From positions 30,356,967 to 30,420,966 of the forward strand of contig OY821744.1 of the NCBI GenBank assembly GCA_963682055.1: a DNA stretch of 64,000 bases. Reading direction: 5' to 3'. This DNA is from Primula veris. Lineage: Eukaryota > Streptophyta > Magnoliopsida > Ericales > Primulaceae. Below, piece after piece: positions 32,315 through 41,600 of this stretch (position 1 is the stretch's first letter; every line of letters begins with the position of its first letter). The notes under the pieces were generated by a model. That model made no database searches. It saw only the letters and a program-made list of their open reading frames with translations, and was not told the origin of the DNA. The position numbers and the translations under genes were made by a program.

Positions 32315-35300
32315 TGATAGTGATTCTGAGAGTAACAGTGATGAAGTGGATGGTTCCAATTTTGTTAATTTCATGGGAATAATCACTGAAAAAGAACCTA
32401 CTTATGAAAGTGACTGTGAGCAGGTTTCAACCCCAGTTACAACTGCCTTTGAAACATATAGCAGTGATGAGGAAGAGCCTTCTGATGAAAACATTACTAA
32501 GCAATACCTTGTTCTGTATGAAAAGTATAAATGTCTGAGTAAACAATCCTTGATCATAAGCAAACTGAATGTTGATCTAAAGGATGAGGTTAAAAGTCTT
32601 ACTGAGAAGCTTAAATTACAACTGGCTGAACTTACTGAAACTAAAAAGATAATAAAATTGCTGAATGTTTCTGCTTCAGATAAATTAGATGACATGCTGT
32701 CATATTCTAGAGGCTCCAAAGATATCAGTGGTCTAGGTTACTATGGTGGTAAGAGTACAGGAAAAACTACTTTTATTGAAGCTGTTGCTAAAGCTAAAAC
32801 TCATGACTTTGACCACAAGGTTAGAAGCTCAGTTGCAACCAGAGTTGCAACCAGGAATAAAACTCAGGTTTATGTAAAGAAGGTTGGAAGCTCAGTTACA
32901 ACCAAAGTTGCAACCATGAATAAACTGAATAGCTTTAGGGATAAAAATAACTTTAGGTTGAAGTTGTGTAATTTCTGTAAAAAACCTGGTCATTCTGAAA
33001 TCCAGTGTTATTTAAAAAGAAACATAAAGTATATTTCCCAGAAAACCTGGTTGGCTTCTGTCAATAAAAATTTGAAATGGGTCTGGAAAGTTAAAGAAAA
33101 AGCAACTTTAATTGCTAACAACAAAGCTGTTATTAACTCTTTGAATGTTGTTACTTCTAATGATTGGTATTTTGACAGTGGATGCTCTAAGCATATGACA
33201 GGTACTGCAAGTCTCCTAAAAAATGTCACCATTCTTACAGGTAACACTGTTGTGTTTGGAGGTGGAGATACAGGTAAAATTGTTGATAAAGGTACCTTAA
33301 ACAAACCTGGAATGCCTAATATTGAGGATGTTTTTCTTGTAGATGGTCTAAAAGCTAATCTTATTAGTATCAGTCAACTCTGTGATAATGAAATGACTGT
33401 TAAATTTGACAAAGAAAGGTGTCTAATTACTAATCTTAACAATGATTTAATCATGACTGGAGTTAGATCAACCAACAGCTGCTATCTGTTTGAAAAAGCT
33501 GAAAAAGAATTTCCTCAAAGTAGGTGTAATCAAGCCATTACTAATAATGTAGATATTTGGCATAAAAGGCTTGGGCATGTGAATTACAAAACTTTAGATA
33601 AGCTTGTCAAAAAGGAATTGATAAGAGGAATTCCTAAACTTAGTGCTAAAACTCAAAGTGTCTGTGGTGATTGTGCTATAGGCAAACAAACCAAAAGTAT
33701 TCACAAAAGTACTAGTCAAATCTACACTAAGAGAGTCTTAGAACTTCTTCACATTGACTTGATGGGTCCTATGCAAACTGCTAGTATAGGTGGTAAGAAG
33801 TACATTTTGGTAGTTGTAGATGATTTCTCTAGATACTCTTGGGTAGTGTTCTTAAAGGATAAGTCTGGAACTTTTGAACTATTCAAAACTCTGTGCTTAA
33901 AACTGCAACTTGAAAAAGGTTCCACTAATGGTAATATTGCTAGGATTAGAAGTGATCATGGAACTGAATTTGAAAACATCAAGTTTAGAGAATTTTGCAA
34001 CTCCTTAGGTATAAGTCATGAGTTCTCTGCTCCTAAAACTCCACAGCAAAATGGCATAGTTGAAAGGAAAAATAGAACCATTCAGGAAATGGCTAGAGTA
34101 ATGCTTAACTCTAAGAAACTTGCCAACAGATTTTGGGCTGAAGCTGTTAATACTGCCTGTCATATAGTTAATAGAGTTTATATTACTAAAGGTACTTCCA
34201 TGACAGCTTATGAAATATGGAAAGGTAGAAAACCCAATGTAAAGTATTTTCAAGTTTTTGGATGTGTTTGCTACATTCTAAGAGATAGAGAGCATCTTGG
34301 TAAATTTGACTCTAAAAGTGATAAAGGGATTTTTCTTGGTTATGCTCAGAATAGTAGAGCATTTAGAGTCTTCAATCAAAGAACAAACTGTGTTATGGAA
34401 TCTTATAATGTGTTATTTGATGACCTAAAAACTGTTGATGAGATTACAGGTGATGATGAACAGGCTGAGACTACAGAAAAAGAGAAAGAAGAAACTCAAC
34501 AAACTGGAAGTCCCATAGTGGTTGGAAGTCCAGTTGCAACTGAGGTTATAACTGAGGTTGGAACCGCAGTTGAAACCCAGAATGCTGCTGAATCTGAAGA
34601 AGAAGAAGAAGAAGAAAGTTCTCATGCTCAGTCAACTAGCAGGCCTCGCTATGTAAGGACTCAGAAAAATCATTCTCTTGACAATGTCATAGGAGAAGTT
34701 ACTTCAGGTATGAAAACCAGAGGTAAAAGAAATAATGTTGTTCACTTTGCTTGTTATATCTCTCAGTTAGAACCTAAGAATATAAAAGAAGCTCTAGAAG
34801 ATAGTGAATGGATTCTAGCTATGCAGGATGAATTGGCTCAATTTGAGAGAAATGATGTATGGAATTTAGTACCCAGACCTTCTAATAAAAATGTTATAGG
34901 GACTAAATGGATTTTTAGAAATAAAAGTGATGAGGATGGAGTGATTATCAGGAATAAAGCTAGGTTGGTAGCTCAGGGTTATACACAAATTGAGGGAATT
35001 GACTTTGATGAAACCTTTGCTCCTGTAGCTAGAATTGAATCCATTAGAATGCTACTATCTCTTGCATGTCTGTATGATTTTAAACTGTTTCAACTTGACA
35101 TAAAGAGTGCTTTTCTTAATGGTGTGATTAATGAAGAGGTTTATGTCTGTCAACCTAAGGGATTTGAAGATCCTAACTTTCCTGAACATGTTTATTTGCT
35201 GAAAAAGGTCTTGTATGGTCTTAAGCAAGCCCCTAGAGCTTGGTATGATAGATTAACCAAGTTTTTGCTTGAAAAAGGTTTTAAAAGAGGGGGAGTTGAT

Positions 35301-36302
35301 AAAACTCTGTTTACAAAGAAAACTACAAAGGATATAATTGTTGCTCAAATATATGTTGATGACATTGTGTTTGGCTCATCTTCTAATAAGAGGATAGAAG
35401 AATTCATTTCTGATATGAAAAATGAATTTGAAATGAGTGGTGGAGGTGAATTGACTTACTTTCTAGGATTGCAAGTTAAACAGAATGAGAAAGGGATTTT
35501 TCTATGTCAAAGTAAGTATGCAGACAATCTTGTTAAGAAGTTTGGTCTAAGTGAGAGTAAAGAAAAGAGAACTCCTATGAGTACTACCCTTAAACTGTCT
35601 AAAAATGATAAAGGAAAAAGTGTTTGTCCCAGTCTTTATAGATCCATGATTGGAAGTTTGCTGTATTTAACTGCTAGTAGACCAGACCTTTGCTTAAGTG
35701 TAGGAGTTTGTGCCAGATATCAAGCAAATCCTTTAGAACCTCATCTTCTAGCTGTCAAAAGAATTCTAAGGTATGTAAAAGGAACACCTCATCTAGGCCT
35801 ATGGTATTCTAAAGATACAAACCATTTTCTTAGTGGCTACTGTGATGCAGATTGGGCAGGAAACATAGATGATAGAAAGAGTACTTCTGGTGGGTGTTTT
35901 TATTTTGGAAACAACCTTGTTTCTTGGTTCAGTAAAAAGCAAAATTGCATATCTTTGTCTACTGCTGAAGCAGAATATGTTGCAGCTGGAAGTGGATGCA
36001 CTCAATTAATTTGGATGAAACAGATGTTAACTGATTACAATGTTAAACAAGAAGTATTAACTCTGTTTTGTGATAACAAAAGTGCTATAGATTTAGCTAA
36101 AAATCCAGTTCAACATTCCATAACCAAACATATTGATCTAAGGCATCATTTTATAAGAGAACTAGTTGAAGAAAAGAGCTTAATTTTAGAACATGTTTCA
36201 ACTGAAAGACAATTAGCAGATATTTTCACAAAACCCCTTGATACAAACAAGTTTGAATCATTAAGAAGTGACATAGGGGTATGTCATTATCAATCTAATT
36301 GA
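32283..36302 (+). CDS. pol: Sirevirus pol: protease, integrase, RT, RNase H
   Basis: The open frame starts after TAA 32280-32282; the first internal start-like codon is GTG at 32346, and residues are counted from there. Order: coiled-coil-like Lys/Glu-rich region (about 50-110); a second CCHC knuckle (CNFCKKPGHSEIQC, about 208-221); protease FDSGCSKHMTG (about 276); GAG-pre-integrase HHCC (WHKRLGHVN near 404, CGDC near 440); integrase core with HIDLMGP (about 469), SDHGTEFEN (about 536) and QQNGIVERKNR (about 567); RT with YGLKQAPRAWY and YVDDIVFGSS (about 1002); RNase H with CDADWAG (about 1166), STAEAEY (about 1205) and DNKSAIDLA (about 1244). All key residues are present and there is no internal stop, so the coding part seems intact. 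Two stretches, VRSSVATRVATRN and VGSSVTTKVATMN, are encoded by copies of the GTTGCAAC repeat. Confidence 0.95.
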   Translation, partial: KNKNAYITTHSDSDSESNSDEVDGSNFVNFMGIITEKEPTYESDCEQVSTPVTTAFETYSSDEEEPSDENITKQYLVLYEKYKCLSKQSLIISKLNVDLKDEVKSLTEKLKLQLAELTETKKIIKLLNVSASDKLDDMLSYSRGSKDISGLGYYGGKSTGKTTFIEAVAKAKTHDFDHKVRSSVATRVATRNKTQVYVKKVGSSVTTKVATMNKLNSFRDKNNFRLKLCNFCKKPGHSEIQCYLKRNIKYISQKTWLASVNKNLKWVWKVKEKATLIANNKAVINSLNVVTSNDWYFDSGCSKHMTGTASLLKNVTILTGNTVVFGGGDTGKIVDKGTLNKPGMPNIEDVFLVDGLKANLISISQLCDNEMTVKFDKERCLITNLNNDLIMTGVRSTNSCYLFEKAEKEFPQSRCNQAITNNVDIWHKRLGHVNYKTLDKLVKKELIRGIPKLSAKTQSVCGDCAIGKQTKSIHKSTSQIYTKRVLELLHIDLMGPMQTASIGGKKYILVVVDDFSRYSWVVFLKDKSGTFELFKTLCLKLQLEKGSTNGNIARIRSDHGTEFENIKFREFCNSLGISHEFSAPKTPQQNGIVERKNRTIQEMARVMLNSKKLANRFWAEAVNTACHIVNRVYITKGTSMTAYEIWKGRKPNVKYFQVFGCVCYILRDREHLGKFDSKSDKGIFLGYAQNSRAFRVFNQRTNCVMESYNVLFDDLKTVDEITGDDEQAETTEKEKEETQQTGSPIVVGSPVATEVITEVGTAVETQNAAESEEEEEEESSHAQSTSRPRYVRTQKNHSLDNVIGEVTSGMKTRGKRNNVVHFACYISQLEPKNIKEALEDSEWILAMQDELAQFERNDVWNLVPRPSNKNVIGTKWIFRNKSDEDGVIIRNKARLVAQGYTQIEGIDFDETFAPVARIESIRMLLSLACLYDFKLFQLDIKSAFLNGVINEEVYVCQPKGFEDPNFPEHVYLLKKVLYGLKQAPRAWYDRLTKFLLEKGFKRGGVDKTLFTKKTTKDIIVAQIYVDDIVFGSSSNKRIEEFISDMKNEFEMSGGGELTYFLGLQVKQNEKGIFLCQSKYADNLVKKFGLSESKEKRTPMSTTLKLSKNDKGKSVCPSLYRSMIGSLLYLTASRPDLCLSVGVCARYQANPLEPHLLAVKRILRYVKGTPHLGLWYSKDTNHFLSGYCDADWAGNIDDRKSTSGGCFYFGNNLVSWFSKKQNCISLSTAEAEYVAAGSGCTQLIWMKQMLTDYNVKQEVLTLFCDNKSAIDLAKNPVQHSITKHIDLRHHFIRELVEEKSLILEHVSTERQLADIFTKPLDTNKFESLRSDIGVCHYQSN

Positions 36303-37265
36303 ATATTCTTGCTAAATATGTCTATATTGAATATCTTCAATAATTTTTATTTCTAAGGTTAAGTCTTAATTGAGCTATGGTGTTTTTGTTTTGAAAAAGC
36401 CGCTTTTTGGTGTCTCAAAAACATATGTGAGGTAACTTGTCCTTGAAAAACTCTCTGGTAATAGAGTTGCAAGCACAAAGTGCACATTTTGTTTGAGGTT
36501 GCAAGCTCAGTTGCAACCTCGGTTGAAACCTCATTCTCTCAATAACTGGTTAGAAGTTCAGTTACAACTTCAGTTGAAACCTCATGTTAAAAATACTGGT
36601 TGCAAGCTCAGTTGCAACACCAGTTGAAACCTCAGTCTATTTTACAACTGTCAAGACAAAGTCTTGTTATTTTTGACATCACTTATACTCTTTCCTTGCT
36701 GAGGTCATCAAACTAGTTTTTGTGTAGAGATAAAAACGGACTTGCTCATTTTAAGCTCCTAAAATTTAATCTTTATTAAAGTTATTCTATGATAAACATA
36801 TTTTCTTGGGTAAATTGCTAGATTTTTGTTTTTCAAAAGCTTAAATATCTGTCTTATTCTATCTTTATCTTCAATCATGTCAAATTTCCTTCAAAGCTTC
36901 AACTCTTGATTTTTCAAATTTTGATAAATCTGTTTAAAAAGGAATGTTTATCTGTATTAACTGCTGGGTTTATCTTTATACCAACTGTTTCCTTCGTGAT
37001 TTAAGCTGTTTATTCTTTTTCAAATTTTTGTTGATAAGAACTTTCCTTATTTTTGGCTAAATCTGTTTCAAAATTGATTTGCATGTATCTCTTTCAAATT
37101 ACAAAAGGATATGGCCTTTATTGCTATATATACAAAATTCTTTTTATCTCCAAACTCAATTACACATTACAAAATTACTCTCTCTCTCTCTAAACTGTAA
37201 AACCCTACTCTCTGTATAGCCCACTGCTAGGTTCTAAGTACGGTTCCAACCTCCCTATTGCAACC
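36303..37265 (+). other. Spacer between pol and env-like ORF with GTTGCAAC/GTTGAAAC repeats
   Basis: Non-coding. From 36494 to 36640 a unit like GGTTGCAAGCTCAGTTGCAAC followed by GTTGAAACCTC is repeated three times; the exact palindrome lies at 36510-36517 and 36611-36618. A CT-rich stretch (CTCTCTCTCTCTC, about 37176-37190) and a TATATATA near 37125 precede ORF3 and could be a promoter for a subgenomic transcript (inference). Confidence 0.6.
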
Positions 37266-38567
37266 ATGTCTAATAACCCCAATTCTGATGATGATTGCAC
37301 TCTTAGAGATTTTGCTAACAAATCTTCAACAAGCCATAGGTCTAAGGCTAAGGTAAGTGAGTCTTCTTCTCCTAAGACACGTAGAACTAAAAAGCGTCCT
37401 AGGAGGGATACTACTAATGCTCCTTTTGTTGATAAGTTTGAGTATGATCAAAAATTTAATGCAGTTGATCCCAAGTTCTGGAGTAGAAGAACTTATAGGA
37501 GATTTAGGGCTTTTTCTAGTAAAGAAATTCACTGTGAAAGGAGGCTCAATTTGGTTAGTTATCCACACATACAGGTGTATGTTGAAAAGCTGTTGCATGC
37601 TGTTGGTTTAGGAAAAACAATTACTTTTGCTGAATCTTTTCTTCCTTCTGTTGTTAAAGAATTCTATGCTAATCTCAGTAGCATTGTATTTGATGAGGAA
37701 AACCCTGCTTATGGGAGAGTTTTTCTAAGAGGTCTTACTTTGGATTTCACTCCAAAACTTATTAATGATTTCCTAAATACACCCAATCCAGCTGTTGAAG
37801 ATGCTGCTTATGACTTTGAGGTCATTGCCTTAGTTCTAACTGGCAGGAATAATAGGTTTGATGGGAATTCCATCAAAACATCCTCTCTCACTCTGTGTGC
37901 TGCTGTTTTGCACAAAATAGCTAGATTTAACTGGACACCAACCAAACAGGCCTCTAAAGTTAGTAAAGATATGGCTACCTTTCTCTATAAAATCATGGAT
38001 TCTAGGCCTATCAACTTTGGACATCATGTCTTCAATCTCATAAGAGAGTTCAGTAACACAGATTCTACTTCCACTCTCCTTCCTTTCCCCTGCCTAATAT
38101 CTAGTATGATTCTAGGCCAAGTTTATCCTATGGGCAGAAATTCTCCTATCAATATCATGAATGAACCCTCCTCTGATTGTCCATCTGCCCTATACATTTC
38201 TGCTAAGTTGCTAAAAGAAGGGCATGTTAATGACATATCTGGAGAAAAGGGCAAAGAAAAAGAAGAAGAGACATCTAATGCTCCTTCAGAAAAGAAGAGG
38301 GGTGTGAGGTGGTATTTGAAGCAAAAGTTGGCTTACAATGCAGAAAGGAGAGCTGAGCTGGATACAGATGACTATCAAATCAAAAAGTTGCTGGAGAATC
38401 TTATAGAAAGTGGAAGTGATAGTGACAGTGATGATGGTGCCAGTGATGGGGATGCAACTCCCAGTGATGATGGCCTATCTATAAGCAGTGAAGATGAGCA
38501 TGAAGATGTTGTTAGGGACAGACCCCTAAGAGAAAGACCACCCCAGTTAGACATTCCTAGGAACTAG
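37266..38567 (+). CDS. Sirevirus ORF3, envelope-like / putative plant transposon protein (433 aa)
   Basis: Sense ORF downstream of pol. The N-terminus (residues 1-50) is basic and Ser-rich (PKTRRTKKRPRRD), nuclear-signal-like. The central part (about 55-310) is globular, with EFYANLSS and RVFLRGLTLDFTPKLINDFL. The C-terminus is acidic with Ser-Asp repeats (SGSDSDSDDGASDG). This arrangement matches the 'envelope-like' ORF annotated in Sirevirus elements of several dicots. I see no signal peptide, no clear membrane helix and no furin-type motif, so a true envelope role is not supported. The start at 37266 follows a GTTCCAACC/TTGCAACC repeat. The ORF is intact. The similarity assignment is from memory of the family pattern; function is unknown. 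Confidence 0.8.
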   Translation: MSNNPNSDDDCTLRDFANKSSTSHRSKAKVSESSSPKTRRTKKRPRRDTTNAPFVDKFEYDQKFNAVDPKFWSRRTYRRFRAFSSKEIHCERRLNLVSYPHIQVYVEKLLHAVGLGKTITFAESFLPSVVKEFYANLSSIVFDEENPAYGRVFLRGLTLDFTPKLINDFLNTPNPAVEDAAYDFEVIALVLTGRNNRFDGNSIKTSSLTLCAAVLHKIARFNWTPTKQASKVSKDMATFLYKIMDSRPINFGHHVFNLIREFSNTDSTSTLLPFPCLISSMILGQVYPMGRNSPINIMNEPSSDCPSALYISAKLLKEGHVNDISGEKGKEKEEETSNAPSEKKRGVRWYLKQKLAYNAERRAELDTDDYQIKKLLENLIESGSDSDSDDGASDGDATPSDDGLSISSEDEHEDVVRDRPLRERPPQLDIPRN

Positions 38568-38588
38568 TTTGTCAACGTTGTGACAAAT

Positions 38589-38935
38589 AGGGGGAGTAAG
38601 AAGAAAGTTTATTTGCTTATGTGAAAATTTATTTGCTTCTGTTCTGTTTTCAGTTTACTGTTTAAGTTTCAAGACTTTATTTTGTTTCCAGTTATGATGT
38701 ATTAAGACAATTCTGTGCCTGTTTGGCTTTAATAATTCTGCAATTTATTTGAACTTGGAACAGGTCTGAAAACCTACTGTGTGCATATAGATTGTGCTTA
38801 TATGATATGCCTGCAATTCTAACTTGCAGGGGGAGCTAAAACAGATACAATACAAATGTTGTATTGAAATTGCAGGTGGATTTATGTGGTTTATAAACTT
38901 AGTTGATTTGTCAAAACCAATGACAAAGGGGGAGA
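38589..38935 (+). promoter_or_regulatory. Polypurine tract and two upstream G-rich copies
   Basis: AAAGGGGGAGA at 38925-38935 is directly before the 3' LTR and is the probable primer for plus-strand synthesis. Similar AGGGGGAG tracts lie at 38589-38596 and 38828-38835. The first shares the context TGACAAA...GGGGGAG with the real tract. Multiple upstream tracts have been described in Sireviruses. Confidence 0.8.
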
Positions 38936-38936
38936 T

Positions 38937-40157
38937 TGTTAGGACCAGATTTCTGGTCTAAATATTGTTTATTGTCTATTGGTTTTTCACTAAATAAATC
39001 CTAACTGTTGTTAAGAACTAAGACAGAATTGACAGGTTTCAAGTATCAGTTGCAACCTCAGTTGCAACCTACTAAGTCAATAGTGACAGGTTCCAAGTAC
39101 CAGTTGCAACCTCAGTTGCAACCTACTAAGTCAGTAGTAACAGGTCTCAAGTACTAGTTGCAACCTCAGTTGCAACCACAGTTCCAACCTGCTACTCAGC
39201 AATATTCTGTCTAGTTCTGTGTATCTGCATAGCTGTTATTTATTAATTGTTAATTGATTCTACAGCATGCAGGATATATTCTCATATGATTCTAAAAGTT
39301 TAATATGCGTTTAAGTGAGAATATTAAAGTGGTAAGGAAAGATTTCCTAAAAGGTATAAAGAGATTAGTTATGTTTCCTTTAAATTTATAATTCTATATC
39401 TCCATTCTTATACTAATCCTTATCACTTGTGTCAATATTTTGTTCCTTATCAATTCAGTATGATATGTTTAAAGATTGAATAAAATCAGGAGTTAATGTT
39501 TTACATGAATACCTAAAAGATATCTTTTCAAGATATGATCTTTTTATATGATTCCTAGCTATAGGACAATGCTAACTCCTACAATCAAGCTGGCTATTAA
39601 ACAGGTATCAACCAATGATGATTGGAGTCAATCAATGCTGAAGTATCACGCAATGCATGGGAAGATTGAAGCCAATCAACAAAGTCAAAAAGCAGTCAAA
39701 AGATATTGAAGATTGAAGATTGTTTTTACTTGCTTATATAGTTGATAAGTTAGCTTGTAAATGTGTGTGTTCTAAATTATAAAGAACTTATTTTCTAGAG
39801 AGAATACACGTGAGCTTTAAAAGATAACAATGGTGGGATGCCATTGATTTATAATTGATAGTTATAGAGTAGGAGCAATATAGAGATAGGCAGAAAAACC
39901 TAGAGGGAGTCTAAGTGTTTTTCGTTAAGACTTGAGTCCTATATTGTAAGCTTTTTATAATATCATAATCTGGGTAAGTGTCCCGGAGACGTAGCCTAGT
40001 TAGGTGAACTCCGTTGTTAAATGTGCGTGTGATTTCATTTACGTACATTTAACTTTTTACAGTTCTGTCCATTTATATACTGGGTTCTAACTGTAGTTGC
40101 AACCTCACTTAGAACCTAACTGCAAAACTGCAACTAGAACAGCGGATAGGAATTTCA
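38937..40157 (+). repeat. 3' LTR of Sirevirus element (1221 bp)
   Basis: Collinear with the 5' LTR and differing at 39694, 39981 and 40093 as read by eye. It ends GGAATTTCA and is followed by target copy AGTTC 40158-40162. Confidence 0.95.
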
Positions 40158-40214
40158 AGTTCAATTGTGTTTCTTTATTCAATTTCAATCGTTTATAAAT
40201 AAAAGTGATCCAAT

Positions 40215-40959
40215 TGGTTTTCATAGTCGTTTGGCACGTAATATATATACTTTATTACCATAGACTTCATCTAATTAGAACATAATATATACTTTCCTTA
40301 AGCGTACCCCATAAAAATAAAATAACCATTCTTATCATACTTGATAAGATCATTTTAACAACAATCATCCATCCAACACACTACTATTGGAGCAGTTTGA
40401 CGAAATCTTAGTGTATATTTTGAATTAGCTTCAACCGATTTATCAGAATTAATTTGGTTTAACGGACTTCATAAAAATGAGAGAAAATTTGTTTCTCAAA
40501 TCTTTTTTTTTTATCTAAGAAAAAGTTATACTTTCTTGAGAAAAAAAAAATCAGCTTAAAAATAAAGTCAAATACTGCCTCGGTTGATATAAAACTTAGA
40601 AAATGAAACTACCACCAAACACATCCTATTCATCCATCATCACCTTATATTTATGCTTATATACAATTTATTTCCATCATCACAGTACACAACCATTCAT
40701 AACAAATGTCGTATGAACTCAATCAAACCAAAATAAACAAAACACAGTAGTTGTTGGTATAATTTTTTTCAAGTCTGAAAATCCTTAAAAGCATTTTAAG
40801 TACTTTAATAAGTATGATAAATTTTACTTTTAATAAATAAGATGAGAAAAGTTTTACTTTTCTAAAAAGTAGATTTTTTAATCACCACCAAACAACATTT
40901 TTACTTTTCATAAGTAAAAGTAATATTAAGTAAAAAGTAAAGGTCACCAAACAAGACCA
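40215..40959. mobile_element. Non-autonomous TIR element (U2 copy)
   Basis: Same as 402-1150: ends TGG... and ...AAGACCA, no ORF, no target duplication resolved. Confidence 0.55.
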
Positions 40960-41010
40960 ATACGATTATGTCTAATTAACCCGAATACTGGGATCTTTCA
41001 ATGAAGGTTA

Positions 41011-41591
41011 AGGGGAAATTACCAATACATACAATTTTACAAACCTAATTAACAAAACATAATATCTCAAACCTTCCTTTCCATCCCAAAAGGTACAACT
41101 AACTAACTAACTAATTAGAGGGAAAATTTAAAAATATTAATAACAAATAAATAAAAAAATATTAAAAAATAACGTTTTTTAAAATAATTATTTTAAAAAA
41201 AAAACTTCAAAAAATAGGTTCATACATGTAGGTATACGCATTTCAAAAAGTAGGTGCATACATGTAGGTATGCACATTAATGCGCATACCTGTAGGTATG
41301 CACAGTTCAAAAATATTTTTTTTTTTAAAATTATTATTTTTTATAAAGTTTCAAAAAGTGCACATATCTTTAGGTATGCATATTTTGGTATTTTTCTTAA
41401 AGAAATAATTTTATTTTTTTTCAATTTTTTTTATAAAAAAAATGTTTTTTAAAATAAAATATTAATATTTTTTTATTTTATATATTTTTTTTATTTTTTA
41501 GTTAGTTAGTTGTACCTTTTGGGAAGAAATGCTTGAGATTGTATTTTTTGATAATTAGATTTGGTCAATGGTATGTTTTGGGTATTGCCCC
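41011..41591. mobile_element. MULE-like long-TIR element (U2 copy)
   Basis: Counterpart of 1202-1796. The TTAG repeat in the right arm is shorter here (TTAGTTAGTTG). Candidate target copies are TGAAGGTTA and TGAAGTTTT. Confidence 0.55.
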
Positions 41592-41600
41592 TGAAGTTTT

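Larger units (their letters stand above)
30027..40157 (+). mobile_element. Complete Sirevirus-type Ty1/copia element
   Basis: 10,131 bp, starting TGTTAGGACC and ending GGAATTTCA, flanked by AGTTC (30022-30026 and 40158-40162). The empty site is seen in U1 (345-349) and U3 (51025-51029). Order: 5' LTR, Met-type PBS, gag, pol (protease, integrase, RT, RNase H), about 960 bp, an envelope-like ORF, polypurine tracts, 3' LTR. The copia domain order, large size, extra 3' ORF and several G-rich tracts before the 3' LTR fit the Sirevirus lineage. The two LTRs differ at three sites only, so insertion is recent. Confidence 0.93.
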
